From the NCBI RefSeq assembly GCF_030341905.1, contig NZ_JATAAF010000006.1, positions 62,001 through 126,000 on the forward strand: a DNA stretch of 64,000 nt, read 5' to 3'. Within the stretch, counting starts at the first letter, position 1, and each line of letters begins with the position of its first letter. This DNA comes from Porticoccus sp. W117. Lineage in GTDB: Bacteria; Pseudomonadota; Gammaproteobacteria; Pseudomonadales; Porticoccaceae. The notes beneath the pieces are model-generated. The model ran no database searches. It was given only the letters and a program-made list of their open reading frames with translations, and had not been told where the DNA came from. The position numbers were made by a program, and so were the translations under genes. This document shows, piece after piece, positions 60,693 to 64,000 of this stretch.

Positions 60693-61334
60693 TTACAGAT
60701 AGTGCAGCAACGCTGCCATTACGACAGATAACAGCAGTGAACAGTGAATCACACCCTTAACACTGGCCAGTGGCCCCTGCTTGCCAAACAGGGCATTGAG
60801 TTCCAGCAACAACACAATCGCCAGCATAATGATCAAGCCGGTGGTGCTGCTTCCGTTAACATTCGACCACCAGGGGTCAAGAGCACCTGCGTGACTGTGA
60901 GAACCCAACATACCCAGCAACATGGGGCCGGAAAACAGCGTATTGGTTCGAGAGGCCAACAAGGCTTTGGCGCCCGCAGCGGCAGCGTCACCCTCCACCA
61001 TGCCCAAGGCAACTTTCTGGTTGGGCCAGATCACCAGCCATACATTGAGGAACATAATGGTACCCATTACGGCCCCAACCAATATCAGGCTGTTAAAGCC
61101 CCCGGCGAGTCTGCCGAACAAATACAGGCCAGTAATAAAGGTGAACATCGCCCCCCAGCGGAACCACCACAGGGCGGCAGGCGCCAGGTGTTGTTTGGCA
61201 TCAGCCAGCGCTTCCGGGGATGCTTTCTTGAAATAGCCCCCCTGCACAAAGTTGAAGTAATACAGAAAGCCGATCCAGGTAACGCCGAACAGGCCGTGCC
61301 CCCAACGGGCCAGTAATTCCAGTAAATGCTCCAT
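60693..61334 (-). CDS. Urate-oxidase-N / PuuD-type membrane protein
   Basis: A 213-residue protein with five or six membrane segments, starting LARWGHGLFGVTWIGFLYYF NFVQGGYFKK, and with conserved His residues. It matches the N-terminal membrane domain of PuuD-type urate hydroxylases but lacks the C-terminal cytochrome c domain of the full enzyme, so it may not oxidise urate alone. No purine catabolism genes are adjacent. Confidence 0.75.
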   Translation of the reverse strand: MEHLLELLARWGHGLFGVTWIGFLYYFNFVQGGYFKKASPEALADAKQHLAPAALWWFRWGAMFTFITGLYLFGRLAGGFNSLILVGAVMGTIMFLNVWLVIWPNQKVALGMVEGDAAAAGAKALLASRTNTLFSGPMLLGMLGSHSHAGALDPWWSNVNGSSTTGLIIMLAIVLLLELNALFGKQGPLASVKGVIHCSLLLSVVMAALLHYL

Positions 61335-61478
61335 ACGTACCTCCCAAGATAGATTGTTGTAATAACTGTTAGGTCAATCCGTATCCTGCATGGATTCTAG
61401 TCGCTGGGGAGGCAAACTACAAAAATTGCGGCATAACATGTTGGAAGGTAACAGCAGATATTTTTTGAACTGGTTCGA

Positions 61479-62756
61479 TCATTTGCCCGGTTCATGCAAG
61501 TTTTTCCGCACGGCCAAAAAATAAAGGCCCGTGCCCACAGCCAGAATAAACCCAAGCATTTGATAGGCTTCTCCACTGGCATGGCTGGCCACCCAAATTG
61601 TCGACGCTGCTGCCAGCAACACCATCAACAAATGCCACCAAGAGGTTTTCTCATTGTTTTTTCGTTGCAAAACCGGCAGCGCAAAAGCCGTTAACAGGTA
61701 CATCACTATTCTTGACAGTGTGCTTGCCAATGCCAAAACCACAAAACCGCCCCACAGGCTGAAAAGAATCGCGGCGGCGCCATAAAACAGAATAGAGAAA
61801 TAAGGTGATTGAAAACGTGACGACACATAGGCAAAGACTTTTGGCAGCGTACCCTGCTCAGCCATGCCATAGGTAAGGCGCGGGGTAACTGTACCGCCCG
61901 ACAACGTATTTGCGCCGATAGAGAACGCCGCCGCCACCGAAATAATCACCACCCCGGTTTGCCCAAACAACTCCCCTGCCGCTGCCGCCAGCGCACTTTC
62001 GTTACCACTAACCTCAGGGGCGATCGCCAGGTAAGTCCAAATCACCAGCATATAAAACAGAGCGACGGCAAACAGCGAGGTTATTAGCACGAGTGGAATA
62101 TTGCGTTTGGGGTTACGTACCTCTCCGGCGGGAAAGGTCGCATTCTCAAACGCCATATAGGCATAAAATGTCAGCAGAATAACGCTTTCCACCTCAGTAA
62201 ATTCGGGCAAGTGAAAGCCAATGGCAGGGTCGCGGGTTACCAGCCCCACCAACACCAAGATGACAATGGGCGCCAACTTAATCACAGTCATCACCCCAAG
62301 CGTGCCAACCGATGTACGCATGCCAACAATATTGACGATGGTGGTAAACGCGATAAATCCAATCACAGCACTGACATTTATGAGGGGGTCTTCCAACACT
62401 GGAAAAAGCACCGCCAGGTAGGCAACGGCAACCTGTGTATTCGCCGCAACCGCTACCACGCCCGATGCGTAACGAGACCAACCGGTTTGAAAACCAACAA
62501 AGGAACCAAACGCCGCCTGCGTGTAAAGCACAGGCCCGCCGTGTGCGTCAAAACGCGCTGCAAGCGTCGCTAGGATAATGGTCAAGGGCAAGATCAGCAC
62601 CGCTCCCAAAAGCATCATCCAGGGCGCAAAACTGCCTACCGCTGCCACCAGAATGGCCGGCAAGGCAAAAATCCCGGAACCGATCATGCCATTTACCGAG
62701 AATAGCGTGGTGCCCCAAAAACCCACCGAACGGGGTAACGATTGAGCGTTTGTCAT
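61479..62756 (-). CDS. APC-family amino acid permease
   Basis: A 425-residue protein with about 12 membrane segments. The first helix has the family motif GFWGTTLFSVNGMIGSGIFALP, and helix 6 has FYAYMAFENATFPAGEVRNP KRNIP, the substrate-binding turn. It would import or exchange an amino acid or amine. The substrate is not clear. It is codirectional with the HD-domain gene and the urate-oxidase-N gene, with gaps of about 60 and 145 bp. Confidence 0.9.
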   Translation of the reverse strand: MTNAQSLPRSVGFWGTTLFSVNGMIGSGIFALPAILVAAVGSFAPWMMLLGAVLILPLTIILATLAARFDAHGGPVLYTQAAFGSFVGFQTGWSRYASGVVAVAANTQVAVAYLAVLFPVLEDPLINVSAVIGFIAFTTIVNIVGMRTSVGTLGVMTVIKLAPIVILVLVGLVTRDPAIGFHLPEFTEVESVILLTFYAYMAFENATFPAGEVRNPKRNIPLVLITSLFAVALFYMLVIWTYLAIAPEVSGNESALAAAAGELFGQTGVVIISVAAAFSIGANTLSGGTVTPRLTYGMAEQGTLPKVFAYVSSRFQSPYFSILFYGAAAILFSLWGGFVVLALASTLSRIVMYLLTAFALPVLQRKNNEKTSWWHLLMVLLAAASTIWVASHASGEAYQMLGFILAVGTGLYFLAVRKNLHEPGK

Positions 62757-62813
62757 AGAGCTCCTGGAGTGTGCAAAAAAGTCGTATTAGAAGGAAAAAT
62801 TCGCTGAAGAAAT

Positions 62814-63392
62814 TCAGTTGCCGCCATCAAGCGCTGCTTTATACAAACTCTGCCTGGGCGCGGCCATCACTTTTCGCACCAGCGGAGCAAATACATCCAG
62901 CGACAGTTTTGGCCGTGAGTTATCGAACGCGATATTGTCGTACTTGGCCACAAATCGCTCGGTGTGCTCGTAATATTCTGAGCTTTTGAATTTGTCCCGC
63001 ATATTGCGATCCATGCCCAGATGGTGGAAGAAGTTGTAGCCCTGAAAAATGGCGTGGTGCTTTATCATCCAGTGATTGGCCTCCGATACAAAGGGCTGCA
63101 AAATAGCAGCGGCCACATCCGCATGGTTGAAGCTACCCAGAGTGTCGCCGATATCGTGCAGTAGAGCACAAACTACATATTCGTCATCTTCCCCGGCTTC
63201 TGCGGCAAGCTCTGCGGTTTGCAAGCAGTGCTGTAACCTGTCTACAGGAAAGCCACCATAGTCATTTTCAAGCAACTGCATGTGCTGCAAAATACGATCC
63301 GGCAGGCCAACCATAAACTTCTTTTGTTCGCCAACAATTATCTGCCAGTCTTCCTGAGTGCTTTCAGTAAATGATTTGAAATTTGTTTTCAT
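62814..63392 (-). CDS. HD-domain protein, candidate diiron oxygenase or phosphohydrolase
   Basis: From ATG 63392 (GGAGGGG 6 bp upstream), 192 residues. It has the HD signature with spaced metal ligands: DRLQHCLQTAELA (His), CALLHDIGDTLGSFNHADVA (His-Asp and His), and NHWMIKHHAIFQGYNFFHHL. This His pattern with a tail YYEHTERFVAKYDNIAFDNS resembles the PhnZ/MIOX-like HD oxygenases more than nucleotide phosphohydrolases, but that is inference. Context with an APC permease and a methyltransferase gives a possible small catabolic or biosynthetic cluster. Confidence 0.7.
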   Translation of the reverse strand: MKTNFKSFTESTQEDWQIIVGEQKKFMVGLPDRILQHMQLLENDYGGFPVDRLQHCLQTAELAAEAGEDDEYVVCALLHDIGDTLGSFNHADVAAAILQPFVSEANHWMIKHHAIFQGYNFFHHLGMDRNMRDKFKSSEYYEHTERFVAKYDNIAFDNSRPKLSLDVFAPLVRKVMAAPRQSLYKAALDGGN

Positions 63393-63431
63393 ACCTGTCC
63401 CCTCCTTTGCTACAACACACCATACCTCCAA

Positions 63432-64000
63432 CTACGGCTTCACTCCACACACCATAAAACTGGCCACCACACAGAAGAAATACCCGGCCTCCGCTGACCG
63501 TTCCATATCGGCAATCCAGGTATTTGCCTCTTCTTCGGTTAACACGCCCTGCTCTTGCATGATCCGCGCAGCATCGGGAAAGCGGCCCAGTCTTTTGGCA
63601 CGTTCAAAATTTGTGCTGGCGCTCAACCTTGGAGAGGATGCCACTTCCAACAACCCGGCTTCTTTTAACAAGCGGTAATTCTGCCGCCCAGCCCAGGGAT
63701 TGCGAACCCGATTATTCATAAAAGTTAAAATTTTATCGGTGAGTTCCCTGTTGTAGCCATCCACCATACGACCGCCGTAATCCGGGTCGTTAATTAACAC
63801 TCTACCCCCGGAACGAGTCACGCGAATCATCTCCGCCAATACCACTTTGCGATCTGGCAAATGCTGGAATACCCGGTCAGCGCGACATGCATCAAAACTG
63901 TTGTCAGCAAATTCCAGCGCTTCACCACTGCCTTGATAAAACTCTACGTCAACACCCGCTTTTTGAGCTTTTTGCTGGGCTTCAGAAATCATCACAGCAC
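63432..64000 (-). CDS. SAM-dependent methyltransferase, C-terminal part (runs off the edge)
   Basis: At least 189 residues of a class I methyltransferase are visible, ending at 63432; the frame is open to the window end and the first visible codons (AVMISEAQQKAQ) are internal. The motif VEFYQGSGEALEFADNSFDA CRADRVFQHLPDRKVVLAEM IRVTRSGGRVLI is typical. The C-terminal part has WAGRQNYRLLKEAGL. It is upstream of the HD gene by about 40 bp and codirectional. Substrate unknown. Confidence 0.85.
   Translation of the reverse strand, partial: AVMISEAQQKAQKAGVDVEFYQGSGEALEFADNSFDACRADRVFQHLPDRKVVLAEMIRVTRSGGRVLINDPDYGGRMVDGYNRELTDKILTFMNNRVRNPWAGRQNYRLLKEAGLLEVASSPRLSASTNFERAKRLGRFPDAARIMQEQGVLTEEEANTWIADMERSAEAGYFFCVVASFMVCGVKP

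Noticed and set aside
1-64000. tRNA, rRNA, phage or insertion-sequence genes
   Set aside because: I saw no transposase, integrase, terminase or structured RNA gene signature on either strand; palindromes are short non-coding repeats.

Overview
The window looks like chromosomal DNA of a marine-type gammaproteobacterium, possibly of the Cellvibrionales or a neighbouring order. It carries a Pseudomonas-style polar flagellar regulon (FleQ, FleS/FleR, sigma-54 promoters, FlaG beside FliC), class I fumarase, SbcB and an OmpA-like porin. No rRNA or tRNA gene and no taxonomic marker is present, so the order is an inference from gene content only.

Layout. Positions 1-7.7 kb (minus strand) carry the export-apparatus block fliK - ggt - fliL-N-O-P-Q-R-flhB (partial). 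A gamma-glutamyltransferase gene sits inside it, and fliM is absent between fliL and fliN. Positions 7.9-27.7 kb are an accessory region that splits fliJ from fliK. It holds a C45-like hydrolase, a CsrA-family protein with a C-terminal extension, an ATP-grasp enzyme beside a large Orn/Lys/Arg decarboxylase, a CaiB-type CoA-transferase, an M3 peptidase lipoprotein, an MddA-like methyltransferase, an RND pump with its adaptor and a fused alpha/beta hydrolase. At 25.1-27.7 kb there is an AT-richer run of six small genes, all on the minus strand, separated by attC-like sites. I read this as an integron cassette array without an integrase in view.

Positions 28-53.3 kb (minus strand) hold the rest of the flagellum: flgB-C-D-E-F-G-H-I-J-K-L, fliC-flaG-fliD-fliS-fliT, fleQ, fleS-fleR, fliE-F-H-I-J. 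fliG is absent between fliF and fliH. flgA, flgM and flgN run divergently at 53.5-55.2 kb. Positions 55.4-64 kb hold sbcB, an ompA-like gene, fumarase, a coiled-coil membrane protein, a urate-oxidase-N membrane protein, an APC permease, an HD-domain protein and a partial methyltransferase, all on the minus strand.

Regulation. Six sites fit the sigma-54 GG-N10-GC rule with good context (upstream of fliL, fliK, fleS, fliD, flgB and flgA). Two sites fit sigma-28 (fliC, flgM). This is a hierarchical circuit: FleQ drives sigma-54 genes, FleSR drives later sigma-54 genes, and FliA with FlgM governs flagellin.

Most unusual features. (1) A family of ten palindromic elements built of degenerate 7-bp units, with unrelated unit sequences but the same architecture, many abutting stop codons inside flagellar operons. 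(2) Two palindromic repeats whose lengths are multiples of three (162 and 96 bp) lie in frame in the leader regions of flgH and fliO. (3) fliG and fliM are both missing from their canonical positions although FliF keeps its FliG-binding tail and FliN is intact. (4) The orphan cassette array. (5) The extended CsrA homologue.
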